Assembly: GCA_963576785.1 (NCBI GenBank)
Contig: OY756147.1
Span: forward strand, 992,001-1,056,000
Length of the DNA: 64,000 bases
Direction of reading: 5' to 3'
From: Chlorophyllum brunneum
Taxonomy: Eukaryota; Basidiomycota; Agaricomycetes; Agaricales; Agaricaceae
Shown in pieces: positions 30,040 to 40,788 of this stretch. The first letter of the stretch is position 1, and every line of letters begins with the position of its first letter. The notes below the pieces were generated by a model. That model made no database searches. It saw only the letters and a program-made list of their open reading frames with translations, and was not told where the DNA came from. Position numbers and translations under genes: made by a program.

Positions 30040-32062
30040 GACCCCTTCTTCAGTGTCATACCTCCATGTGGTCAATATCCCATATCTCAAGAACTCTGCT
30101 GCTGGAGTTCAATGTACCCCAGCTGATGTCGAGGAGGTTCTTACCTCGTCGGTGTATGCTCCTCTTATCAGTCTCAAGGGTTCCCTGAGACTGGTGTGTA
30201 ACTCTAGGACGTCTGACTCTAGTACGGCATTCTTCAACATCTGGGACTCCATGAGGGGTACCCATGCTCTTAGTCTTCTGAATAAGAAGATCATGTTTGG
30301 GAACAAGCAGTGCATCATACTCTCTGCTAACCCTTGCTGCAACAAGTCATTGTGCACGCACTGTTGCAAGTGGGGCCACGCCTCTTCCTGGTGCAAGGCC
30401 AATGGCCCTGCATGTCCTGACTGTGGTGGTGCACACTCCCGTGCTAACCACTGCACTTTTGCACTGTGTTGTAAGGGGCAACCAAAGGCTATGCCTCTGA
30501 TTCCAGCTACCTCTGCTGGTCAACCGTGCCCCCACCCTCCTCATTGTCATAACTGCAAGAAGGAGCACCCCGCTGATTCCAGGAAGTGCACTTTCTGGAA
30601 TCACAAACACAACTGGGCCTGGCTGACAGCCCACTATCGAGAGGTGCATGACAAATGTTGTTACTCTCCCATCTCCCCTCATAACCCCCCTTATGTCTAG
30701 GAACAACCTGGACTGTCTGGAGGGCATTAGGGTCTTTTCATTTAACATTGCAAAATCTTATATTTACGTTGATGTACTGCTCAAGAAGTTAAAAGATGAT
30801 TTTGACCTTCTCTTTCTCCAAGAACCTCCCTGGAGGTTCATCTGCTCCGCTCCCTCAACCACTGATGTGGAAGGGGATGATGTTACTGGTGCACCTAAGC
30901 ACCCTGACTGGCTCATGGTAGTACATCCCCCTACCCAGGGGTCCCTGCCCCGGGTGATGGCTTATGCTCACACTCAGTTGCAACATCTAAGGCTGTCAAT
31001 GAGGAGGGACCTCATTGATCACCCTGATATTCTGGTGCTGATGCTCTTCACTGATGCAAGGGCTTACAACTTCTTGAACATCTACTTGGACAATCAACAT
31101 ACAGCCATCAACTGCCTTTATGGGAAGGTTGATGCTCTTCCCCCATTCAATTTTATCAGTGGGGACTTTAACTGTCACTCCTCGGAGTGGGACCCTGAGG
31201 TTCTGCACCATCAAACAACAGCTCATAGACTCATGGAGATGAGTTGCAATCTCGGTCTTGACTTGGTTATGCCAACCAACCTGGGTCTGATGTTTATCTC
31301 CCACAACCCAGATCTTCGCCCATTGGTGATCGATCTGGTGTTTGTATCTTTGCCCAATGCATTGAGGACTTTTCCTTATCAGGACATATCTCTTCAGGGT
31401 AGTTCGGATCATGTTCCATTGACCATTACCCTTCCCATCACTCCCGTTGACATTGGGGTTATCAAATCTGTCCTACCAAAGAGCTCTGATGAAAAGGAGG
31501 CCTTCTTGGGACATGTCATCGATGAGGTGACTGATCTTCATGATTGTCCCCCTCCGGAATCCCCGGAACAAGTGGATGCCTTGGTGTTTTCCATGGCTGA
31601 AGCCTTCTCTAATGCATGGACCCACCACTCAAAGGAGATCTGGGTTACTCACCACACTTGTCCCTGGTGGGATGAGGTGTGCTCTACCTCCTTCTCCAGA
31701 TACCAGGGCTCTCGGAGTTGTGGTGACTGGGGGGACTTTAGGCAGACTTGTACAGCTGCCAAACGATGATCCTTTGACTCTAAAATTGAGGAGATTGCTT
31801 CTACTAACAAGTGACCCTGGGACCTTATGGAGTGGGTCAAGGTGTGCAAGTTACCCTCCTGCAAGGCTATCCAGTTTAATGGACAGCCCTGTCATGGTAT
31901 GGACTCCCTCTGAGATGCCCTTTACTTGACATACAACTCTGCTACTGATTGGCAGTATGACATGTCTGTTCTTGACCCCCTCCCTAATCTTCCAATCAGG
32001 GAGTGGGCCCTTTTTTTGGTGTTGGAGCTTATGGAGGCTTTGTCCTCCTGCTCTATTATTTT
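30040..32062 (+). pseudogene. LINE B copy 2: ORF1 C-terminal half, ORF2 endonuclease, start of RT
   Basis: ORF1 resumes at SSVSYLHVVNIPYL and ends TAG near 30698-30700; the ORF2 ATG overlaps it as ATGTCTAG. The endonuclease is well kept: LFLQEPPWRFICSAPS, SGDFNCHSSEWDPE and SSDHVPLTITLP. A TGA near 31767 (AAKR*SF) and others near 31812 and 31910 stand at arginine or tryptophan positions. It ends at 32062 in the early RT region (EALSSCSII), where an inverted LINE C piece begins. Confidence 0.85.
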
Positions 32063-32691
32063 ACAAGTCCCCTTCATCTGTGACTTGTTGTGAAACCACA
32101 GTCAGTATCCGTATGTCACCACCAGTATGACACATGAATGGTACAGAAGTCTCTTGTTGCTAGGGGACAGACCTTGTACAGAGTTCCCTAGCATTTTCAT
32201 TGTCTTGATCAAGGATATTGCCTTGGCAGAGTAGTAGTGGACATGTTCCTTGAAGGTTAATGTCTGGTCAAAGTAGAAACTGAGATAACGCCAGTGGGCT
32301 TTCGGCTTGAGGGGGGTACAAGGGTGCTGTCATCCACAAATGATAGGACGTCAAAGTCCCATTTGTCACAGTATTCCTCCATATGGATGTCGAATATTCG
32401 AATGAGGGGGGCAAGGTAAAGGGCAGAGAGAATAAGGCTAAGGGCTGAGCCTTGACTTACTCCCACTACCACGTCATATTCTGGGGAGCTCTCATTGTTC
32501 CATCAGTATATAGTGTGGCAATCTTTGAGGTAGTTGTTGAAGAACCCCGCAATTTGTGGAGGAAATCCCTGCTAGGTAAGGATGTCAGTAAGGAGGTCAT
32601 GGTTAAGGGAGGGAAAGAATTGGGTGACATCGAATGCGAGCACCAATGTTTTCTTCTTTTTCATCCATGCTCCCCGGATAATGTGGGTTAG
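32063..32691 (-). pseudogene. LINE C fragment 2 (RT palm), inverted-repeat arm
   Basis: Minus-strand LINE C RT with FDVTQFFPSLNH (written in the other arm), GVSQGSALSLILSALYLAPL and FVDDSTLV. It is near-identical to plus-strand 39970-40788 except for a 187-bp internal deletion at 32320 between TTGT repeats. It belongs to arm 1 of the large inverted repeat. Confidence 0.85.
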
Positions 32692-33487
32692 GTGATCAGT
32701 GGTGTGATATGTCTGCTCTCGACCCCCTCCCTGACCTCCCAGTCAGGGAGTGGGCCCCTTTTTCAGTGCTGGAGCTTACAGAGGCTTTGTCCTCCTGCTC
32801 TAATACGTCTTCTCTGGGGCTGGACCATGTTACGTGGTCCCACCTCAAGTACATTGTCATTGATGAAGATTGTTTGATAGTGTTCCTGCACCTGGCCAAT
32901 GCCTGCCTCACAGTAGGTCATTGGCTCCGCAGCTTCAAGGAGTCACTCTTGGTTATCATTCCAAAACCAGGGAAGCCCTCCTACTCTACTCCCAAGGTGT
33001 TCAGGCCTATTGTCCTCCTGAACACGCTTGGCAAACTGGTTGAGAAAATGCTTTCCAACCATATCCAGTTTGATACCATTAAGCATGACATCTTTCACTC
33101 CCATCAACTCGGAGGCATTCGCCAACGTTCCACTGAGGACACTGGATTGTTCCTTACTCACCTGGTTTGTGCTGGGTGGGCTAAAGGTCTCAAGACTAGC
33201 GTAGTTGCTTTCGACATCACTCAGTTCTTCCCCTCTCTGAACCATGAGATGCTCATGGCCATACTCACCAAGCAGGGGTTCCCACTAAATGTGAGAACCT
33301 TTTTCGCTTCATACTTAGTAGGCCATTCTACTGTTTATACATGGAATGGCTTCTCCTCTGATCCCTAGGGTGCAGATGTGGGCATTGGACAGGGTTCTGC
33401 CATGTCCCCCGTCCTCTTTGGCCTCTATATTGCCCCTCTTATGAAGGTTTTCGACTTACAGATTACTTCCCCTGGAAGTACTCTGTT
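32063..33487 (+). repeat. Large inverted repeat, arm 1
   Basis: Near-identical to the reverse complement of 39177-40788. It covers both the LINE C/LINE B joint and the start of LINE B RT, so the joint existed before duplication. Identity drops abruptly at 33488, although LINE B homology continues. Arm 1 lacks 187 bp present in arm 2. Confidence 0.88.
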
Positions 33488-35813
33488 GTCATATGTTGAT
33501 GACGGGACCATCGTCGCCCAGGCTAAGACCTGGGACGAGAACTTGGACACCCTCAAGGGGGTGTACATTGTTCTCTTCAACCTCTTCATAGCATTTGCGC
33601 TTGTCATGGAGCATGATAAGTCCGAGCTTTTCCACTTCTCCAGGAAGCCTGGAGATGTCAATCCCCCCCTTGACTTGGGCTTTGGTCCATTCACCAGGGA
33701 CACTCCTCTTTGTCCTAAGACCTACTGGAGGTACCTAGGCTTCTACTTCAATTGTGCCCTGAACTTTCAGGAGCATGTTCAACACTACCCTACCAAGGCT
33801 CTCTCCATTGTGAAAGTGATGGGGATGCTTGGTAACTCCTCCCACAGTCTGACCCCTAAGCAGAAGCGGCTCCTCTTCAGGTCATATGTCATGCCTATTG
33901 CAACATATGGCTTCCATCTGTGGTATTTTGACAAGACTCAATGTAAGGGTCTTCTCAAATCCCTCAATATTATGCAATGCAAGGCTGTGTTGTGGATCAC
34001 CGGTGCATTCCACACCTCCCCCTCTGGTGGCACCAAAGCCCTTGCTGGTCTTATCCCCGTCCACCTCCATCTGAAGAAGCTGGCCTCAAGAGCAAACTAC
34101 CATCTCTCCACCCTCTCCGATACCCATCCTCTTCAATCCCTTCTCAATTGTCCAAACACCAAAGGTGCTTCCCTGCACCCTCTCTCCATCTCCCTCCTGT
34201 CTGACCACCTTGCCAGGCAGGTCAGGGGTTCCCTCATGGAAGCAGTATCCATGCTCCCATCCCTGACTGAACAGTTTGACCCCTGCTCCACAGTGGCTCA
34301 ATCTGGTCATCGTCTCCTGGACCGCTTTGCAGCCCAGGTATCTTTCCATGACTCTCCTCATTCTCGTGACAAGAGGGCTGTGCATATTAGGCATCTGGAC
34401 AGCACTTTGGAATGTGCTAGTGCCAATCCTCAGGTTCTCACTGTGGTAACAGATGCAAGTCTGCCACTGTGGGGGGAATTCCAGGCAGTCTCTGCTGCCC
34501 ACATCTACCAGTCAGGCCATCATGTCTTTCAGATGAGACATGTGACAGGCCGAGTGACAGCTCCTGTTGCGGAGCTGCATGCTATCCAGATTGCAATTGG
34601 GAAGGCTACCAGCTTTCCTGACTGCAACTCCATTGTCTTGTTCACTGACTTCCTTGGCTCTGCTAGGAGAGCAGTGGACCCCTCTGTTCACTCTGGTCAG
34701 GCTCATTCACTTGCCGTCTGTAAGGTTTGAGGGTCACCCCAAATGCTCCCTTCACATCTGGCATACTTACTCATCTGCGAAGTGGGCCATTCATAGTGTC
34801 ATACATCAGTATTATACCAAGCTCCAGGTCTCTGTGGGTTCTCGTCCACAAACCTCCCTTGACTCCCTTCGTCAGAAGGTTGTCAAATGCTGCCAGGACA
34901 CCTGGATCACTCGATTCCAGGATCCTACTTACTCGGGGAGCCAGTTTATGGCTCTCGAAGGGCATAATGGTAAGCCCCTCCAGCCCACCTACCTCAATGG
35001 AGGTTTGTGGCTACCATCCACTGCAGCAGAGTCCAACTTGCTGTCTGCCCGCATGTGTAGAGTTATACTCAACCATGCGCCTATCAGGGCCCACAGGTCT
35101 CAATTCTTCCAGGATGAACCATTCTGGTGTCCATGCGGGGCTCCCTTTGAGTCTCGGGTGCATATTCTTACCTCTTGTCTGAGGTTTGACTCCTCTAGGG
35201 GGTACCCTGCTATGCCAGGTGCCCTTGTCAAGTTCTTGAAAGCAAATCCTTTGGCGTTTGCTTTCCCATCCGTTCCTCAGGGAATTGGATAACTGGCCTA
35301 GGGTAAGTGGGTTATTGTCCAGCACCAGAGAACCCCGGTGGAAGTCCAGTGAAGACCTCCGGGGTTTTATGACCAGAGTTGTCCCCTTTGGCGACTAGGT
35401 GTGGTGAAGATGCCGATAGCCACACAAATGGTGTGGCCTATTACTCTGGCAAGGGTGGCTGTGGCCGGGGGGATGGCTCTCAGTAAGAAGAACTCCGAGA
35501 GCTAGTAGCAGGACCGGTAACTGGGTGGGTTTCCACTGCTGGGCATTTACAGTGAATTAACACCTACTGACTAGACCTGGTCTTTGGACTGGGTCGCTGG
35601 TTGGGGGACCTTCCTACCTGCTTGCCTCCTCTGGCAAATGTGATTCCTCCTACCATTGGTCTCAGGCAATGGTACTTGTGCTTGGTAGGGCGTAACTACT
35701 CTTTTTCCATAGATACCTGCTAGTTTACTCTTCTGTATTCCAGCCATGGGCTGTGTTTGAGCACTGCGTAATAAATTGGCCTTAGGCCATGATTCAAAAA
35801 AAAAAAAAAAAGA
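32692..35813 (+). pseudogene. LINE B copy 3: RT, RNase H, 3' UTR, poly(A)
   Basis: The fragment starts at the early RT residues SALDPLPDLPVREW. It has PIVLLNTLGKLVEKML, FDITQFFPSLNHEML and an intact catalytic YVDDGTIV (about 33495), then RNase H (TDASLPLWGEFQAVS, FTDFLGSA) and CPCGAPFESRVHILTSC. An in-frame TAG (33367-33369) and a 14-bp deletion (near 34724, also present in the copy at 36650) break it. The 3' UTR ends with AATAAATTGGCCTTAGGCCA and a poly(A) at 35797-35813. This is the best-preserved LINE B RT in the window. Confidence 0.88.
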
Positions 35814-37545
35814 AAATTCACTGTAAATGCCCAGCAGGGGCGATGTACCCAGATACTAGCCCAGCTACTAAGCACCCGATGACCTCTTACTTGGACCCAA
35901 CCCCCTGGCCACAGTTGCCCTTGCCAGGGCAATTGGCCACACCATTTGAGTGGCTATCAGTGTCTTCACCACTCTTAGTCACTGAAGGGGTCAGGTCCAT
36001 TCATCAGCCATCGAACACATTCACTAGGTCTTCTCTAGGGGCCTCCAATGCCAGATGATAACCCACCTACCCTGAGCCAGTTATCCAATTCCCTGAGGAA
36101 CAGATGGGAAAGTGAATGCCTGAGAGTTTGTCTTCAAGAACCTGATGAGGGCACCTGGCATAGCAGGGTACCCCCCTAGAGAAGTCAAACCTCAGACAGG
36201 AGGTAAGAATATGCACCCAAGACTCAAAGGGAGCCCCACATGGACACCAGAATGGTTCATCCTGGAAGAATCGAGACTTGTAGGCCCCGATAGGCATATG
36301 GTTAAGTATAACTCTACATATGCGAGCAGACAGCAAGTTGGACTCTGCTGTGGCAGAAGGCAGCCATGAACCTCCATTGAGGTAGGTGGGCTGGAGGGGC
36401 TTACTGTTGCGCCCTTCGAGAGCCATGAATTAGCTTCCCAAATAAGGAGGGTCCTGGAATTGAGTGATCCAGACATCCTGACATGATTTGACAACCTTCT
36501 GACAAAGGGAGTCAAGGGAGGTTTGCGGATGGGAACCCACAGAGACCTGGAGCTTGGTACAATACTGATGTATGACACTATGAATGGCCCACTTCGCAGA
36601 TGAGTAAGTGTGCCAGATGTGAAGGGAGCATTTGGGGTGACCCTCAAACCTTACAGACGGCAAGTGAATGAGCCTGACCAGAGTGAACAGAGAGGTCCAC
36701 TGCTCTCCTGGCTGAGCCAAGGGAGTCAGTGAACAGGACAATGGAGTCACAGTCAGGGAGGCTAGTAGCCTTCCCAATTGCGATCCAGATAGCATACAGC
36801 TCTGCATCAGAAGCTGTCACTTGGCCTGCCACATGTCTCATCTGAAAGACATGCTGGCCTGACCAGTAGATCTGGGCAGCAGAAACTGCCTGGAATTCCC
36901 CCTGCAGTGGCAGACTCACATCCGTTGCCACAGTGAGAACCCGAGGATCAGCATCAGCATGTTCCAAAGTGCTGTTCAGATGCCTTATGTGCACGGCCCT
37001 CTCATTGCGAGAACGAGGAGAGTCATGGAAAGATACCTGGGCCACAAAACGGTCTAGGAGACGGTGACCAGACTGAGCTACTGCAGAGCAGGGGTCAAAC
37101 TGCTGCCTGTCGGCAGTCTAGTTCAGCCAGGGGAGAGCCCATCTTCATATACTACCCTCTTTGTAGCCTACATGTCATAGTAGATACAGGTGGACTGCGA
37201 TCGTGCACCACCTTAAACATGATGATTTAAAATAAAAATAAAAAATAAAAAAAGTAGGGGTCAAACTGTTCAGTGAGGGATGGGAGCATGGAGATGGCTT
37301 CCATGAGGGAACCCTTGACCTGTCTGACAAGGCGGTCAGACAAGAGGGAGATAGAGAGGGGGTGTGGGGGGGCACCCTTGGCATTCGGACAATCAAGGAG
37401 GGATTGGAGAGGGTGGGTATCAGAGAGGGTGGCAAGACAGTAGTTTACTCTTGAGGCCAGCTTCTTCAGATGGAGGTGGACGGGAATGAGACCAGCGAGG
37501 GCTTTGGTGCTGCCAGAGGGGGAGGTGCAGAAAGCACCAGTGATC
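35814..37545 (-). pseudogene. LINE B copy 4 (RNase H and 3' UTR), interrupted by a LINE A tail
   Basis: Minus-strand LINE B lies tail-to-tail with copy 3: its 3' UTR is cut at the position GTGAATT next to the poly(A) of copy 3. It includes CPCGAPFESWVHILTSC, RNase H residues TDVSLPLQGEFQAVS (T-D-V where others have T-D-A) and the upstream linker. It shares the 14-bp deletion near 36650 with copy 3. A 153-bp LINE A tail (37103-37255) is inserted in it. Confidence 0.82.
37103..37255 (+). mobile_element. Extremely 5'-truncated LINE A insertion with target duplication
   Basis: Only the last ~150 bp of the LINE A 3' UTR plus an A-rich tail, matching 4790-4952. It is flanked by AGGGGTCAAACTG at 37090-37102 and 37256-37268 (13 bp, exact). 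It shows that LINE A machinery was active after LINE B copy 4 was in place. Confidence 0.88.
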
Positions 37546-37742
37546 CAGTGGTGACCAGGTTGAGCTACTGCAGAGCAGGGATCAAACTGTTCAGTGAGAG
37601 ATGGGAGCACTGAGACAGCTTCCATAAGAGAGCCCTTGACCTGCCTAACAAGGCATTTAGTCAAAAGGGAGACAGAGAGAGGGTGTGGGGGGGCACCCTT
37701 GGTGTTTGGATGATCAAGGAGGGATCAAAGAGGATGGGTATC
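37546..37742 (-). repeat. Partial duplicate of LINE B linker sequence
   Basis: Minus-strand LINE B sequence that repeats, in the same orientation, the region 37066-37102 plus 37256-37430, with a few percent divergence. It lies between copy 4 and a plus-strand 3' UTR piece, without a poly(A) or target duplication. Confidence 0.75.
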
Positions 37743-38174
37743 AACACCAATAGCCACACAAATGGTGTGGCCAATTACTCTGGCAAGGATGACCATGGCC
37801 AGGGGGATGGCTCTTAGTAGGAAGAACTCTGAGGGCTAGTAGCTGGACCAGTAACTGGGTGAGTTTCCAGCACTGGACATTTACAGTGAATCAACACCTA
37901 CTGACTGGGCCCAGTCTCTGGACTGGGTCACTGGTTGGGGGACCTCCCTACCCACTTGCCTCCTCTGGTGTCCACTCCTCTCGCCCTTTGGGCTCGGGAG
38001 TAGGACACAACTCCTCCTACTATTGGTTTTGGGCAACGGTACTTTTGCTTGGTAGGGTGTAGTTACCACTTTCTCCGTAGATACCTGCTAGTTTACATTT
38101 GTATTCCAGCTGCAGGCTATGTTTGAGCACCGCGTAATAAATTGGCCTTAGGCCACGAAAAACAAAAAAAAAAA
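37743..38174 (+). mobile_element. LINE B 3' UTR piece with poly(A)
   Basis: Plus-strand LINE B 3' UTR matching 35410-35813, ending with the AATAAATTGGCCTTAGGCCA hairpin and an A-rich tail (38158-38174). The sequences on each side are minus-strand LINE B, so it is either a short insertion or a rearrangement joint. Confidence 0.8.
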
Positions 38175-39969
38175 GGCATCCTGGCAGGATTTGACAACCT
38201 TCTAACAAAGGGAATCAAGGGAGGTTTGTGGATGGGAACCCACAGCAACCTGAAGCTTGGTACAATACTGGTGTATGGTACCATGAATGGCCCACTTCTC
38301 AGATGAGTAGGTGTGCCAGATGTGAAGGAAGTATTTGGGGTGACCCTTGAACCACTCCATAAGAGTGTTACACATGGCAAGTGAGTGAGCCTAACCAGAG
38401 TGAACAGAGGGGTCCACTGCCCTCCTGGCTGAGCCAAGGGAGTCAGTGAACAGGACAATGGAGTCACAGTCAGGGAGGCTGGTAGCCTTCCCAACTGTGA
38501 TCTGGATAGCATACAGCTCCGCATCAGGAGCTGTCACTTGGCCCGCCACATGTCTCATCTGAAAGACACACTGGCCTGACCAGTAAATCTGGGCAGCAGA
38601 AACTGCCTGGAATTCCCCTTGCAGTGGCAGACTTGCATCCGTTGCCACAGTGAAAACCCGAGGATTGGCATTAGCATGTTCCAAAGTGCTGTTCAGATGC
38701 CTCATATGCACAGCTCTCTCCTCACGAGAACAAGGAGAGTCATGGAAGGATACCTGGGCTGCAAAATGGTCCAGGAGATGGTGACTAGGCTGAGCCACTT
38801 CTGCTTAGGGGTCAGACTGCAGGAGGAGTTGCCAAGCATCCCCATTGCTTTCATGGTGGAGAGAGCCTTGGTAGAGTAATGTCGAACATACTCCTGAAAA
38901 TTCAAGGCATGATCGAAGTAAAAGCCCAGGTACCTCCAGTAGGTCTTAGGGCGAAGAGGAGTGTCCCCTGTGAATGGACTGAAGCCCAAGTCAAGGGAGG
39001 GATTAACGTCTCCAGGCTTCCTGGTGAAGTGGAAAAGCTTGGACTTGTCATGCTCCATAATAAGTGCAAACACTACAAAGAGATTGAAGAGAACAATGTA
39101 CACCCTCTTGAGGGTGTCCAAGTTCTCATCCCAGGTTCTAGCCTGGGCAACAATGGTCCCATCATTGACATACAATAACAGAGTACTCCCAGGGGAAGTA
39201 ATCTGTAAGTCGAAAACCTTCATAAGAGGGGCAATATAGAGGCCAAAGAGGACGGGGGACATGGCAGAACCCTGTCCAATGCCCACATCTGCACCCTAGG
39301 GATCAGAGGAGAAGCCATTCCATGTATAAACAGTAGAATGGCCTACTAAGTATGAAGCGAAAAAGGTTTTCACATTTAGTGGGAACCCCTGCTTGGTGAG
39401 TATGGCCATGAGCATCTCATGGTTCAGAGAGGGGAAGAACTGAGTGATGTCGAAAGCAACTACGCTAGTCTTGAGACCTTTAGCCCACCCAGCACAAACC
39501 AGGTGAGTAAGGAACAATCCAGTGTCCTCAGTGGAACGTTGGCGAATGCCTCCGAGTTGATGGGGGTGAAAGATGTCATGCTTAATGGTATCAAACTGGA
39601 TATGGTTGGAAAGCATTTTCTCAACCAGTTTGCCAAGCGTGTTCAGGAGGACAATAGGCCTGAACACCTTGGGAGTAGAGTAGGAGGGCTTCCCTGGTTT
39701 TGGAATGATAACCAAGAGTGACTCCTTGAAGCTGCGGAGCCAATGACCTACTGTGAGGCAGGCATTGGCCAGGTGCAGGAACACTATCAAACAATCTTCA
39801 TCAATGACAATGTACTTGAGGTGGGACCACGTAACATGGTCCAGCCCCAGAGAAGACGTATTAGAGCAGGAGGACAAAGCCTCTGTAAGCTCCAGCACTG
39901 AAAAAGGGGCCCACTCCCTGACTGGGAGGTCAGGGAGGGGGTCGAGAGCAGACATATCACACCACTGAT
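38175..39969 (-). pseudogene. LINE B copy 5 (RT and RNase H), inverted-repeat arm
   Basis: Minus-strand LINE B RT from SALDPLPDLPVREW through FDITQFFPSLNHEML to a catalytic box reading YVNDGTIV (Asp to Asn), then a deletion joint near 38800 into RNase H (TDASLPLQGEFQAVS). The part 39177-39969 is near-identical to copy 3, while the rest differs by several percent. It shares the in-frame TAG (DP*GADV) with copy 3. Confidence 0.85.
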
Positions 39970-40788
39970 CACCTAACCCACATTATCCGGGGAGCATGGA
40001 TGAAAAAGAAGAAAACATTGGTGCTCGCATTCGATGTCACCCAATTCTTTCCCTCCCTTAACCATGACCTCCTTACTGACATCCTTACCTAGCAGGGATT
40101 TCCTCCACAAATTGCGGGGTTCTTCAACAACTACCTCAAAGATTGCCACACTATATACTGATGGAACAATGAGAGCTCCCCAGAATATGACGTGGTAGTG
40201 GGAGTAAGTCAAGGCTCAGCCCTTAGCCTTATTCTCTCTGCCCTTTACCTTGCCCCCCTCATTCGAATATTCGACATCCATATGGAGGAATACTGTGACA
40301 AATGGGACTTTGACGTCCTATCATTTGTGGATGACAGCACCCTTGTCACGCAATCCCCTTCCCTTGAATGGAATGTCGAAATACTCCAACACATGTACCA
40401 CGAAATGGAGTGGCTCATGAATGAATTTAGACTAGTGATCAAACACAGCAAGTCTGAAGTCTTCCACTTTACACGTGTGAGACAGGACTCCAATCCCTCT
40501 ATCAATTTGGGATCCCCACCATTCACTGGTTGTACCCCCCTCAAGCCGAAAGCCCACTGGCGTTATCTCAGTTTCTACTTTGACCAGACATTAACCTTCA
40601 AGGAACATGTCCACTACTACTCTGCCAAGGCAATATCCTTGATCAAGGCAATGAAAATGCTAGGGAACTCTGTACAAGGTCTGTCCCCTAGCAACAAGAG
40701 ACTTCTGTACCATTCATGTGTCATACTGGTGGTGACATACGGATACTGACTGTGGTTTCACAACAAGTCACAGATGAAGGGGACTTGT
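39177..40788 (-). repeat. Large inverted repeat, arm 2
   Basis: Partner of 32063-33487 across a spacer of about 5.7 kb made of other LINE B pieces. Arm 2 keeps the 187 bp missing from arm 1. Confidence 0.88.

Noticed and set aside
32452..32691. An identical 79-codon frame in both arms of the inverted repeat
   Set aside because: Its identity follows from the near-identical arms; it is antisense to LINE C RT.
37881..38208. Short minus-strand frames near the poly(A) at 38158
   Set aside because: They run through LINE B 3' UTR and the poly(A) and have no support.
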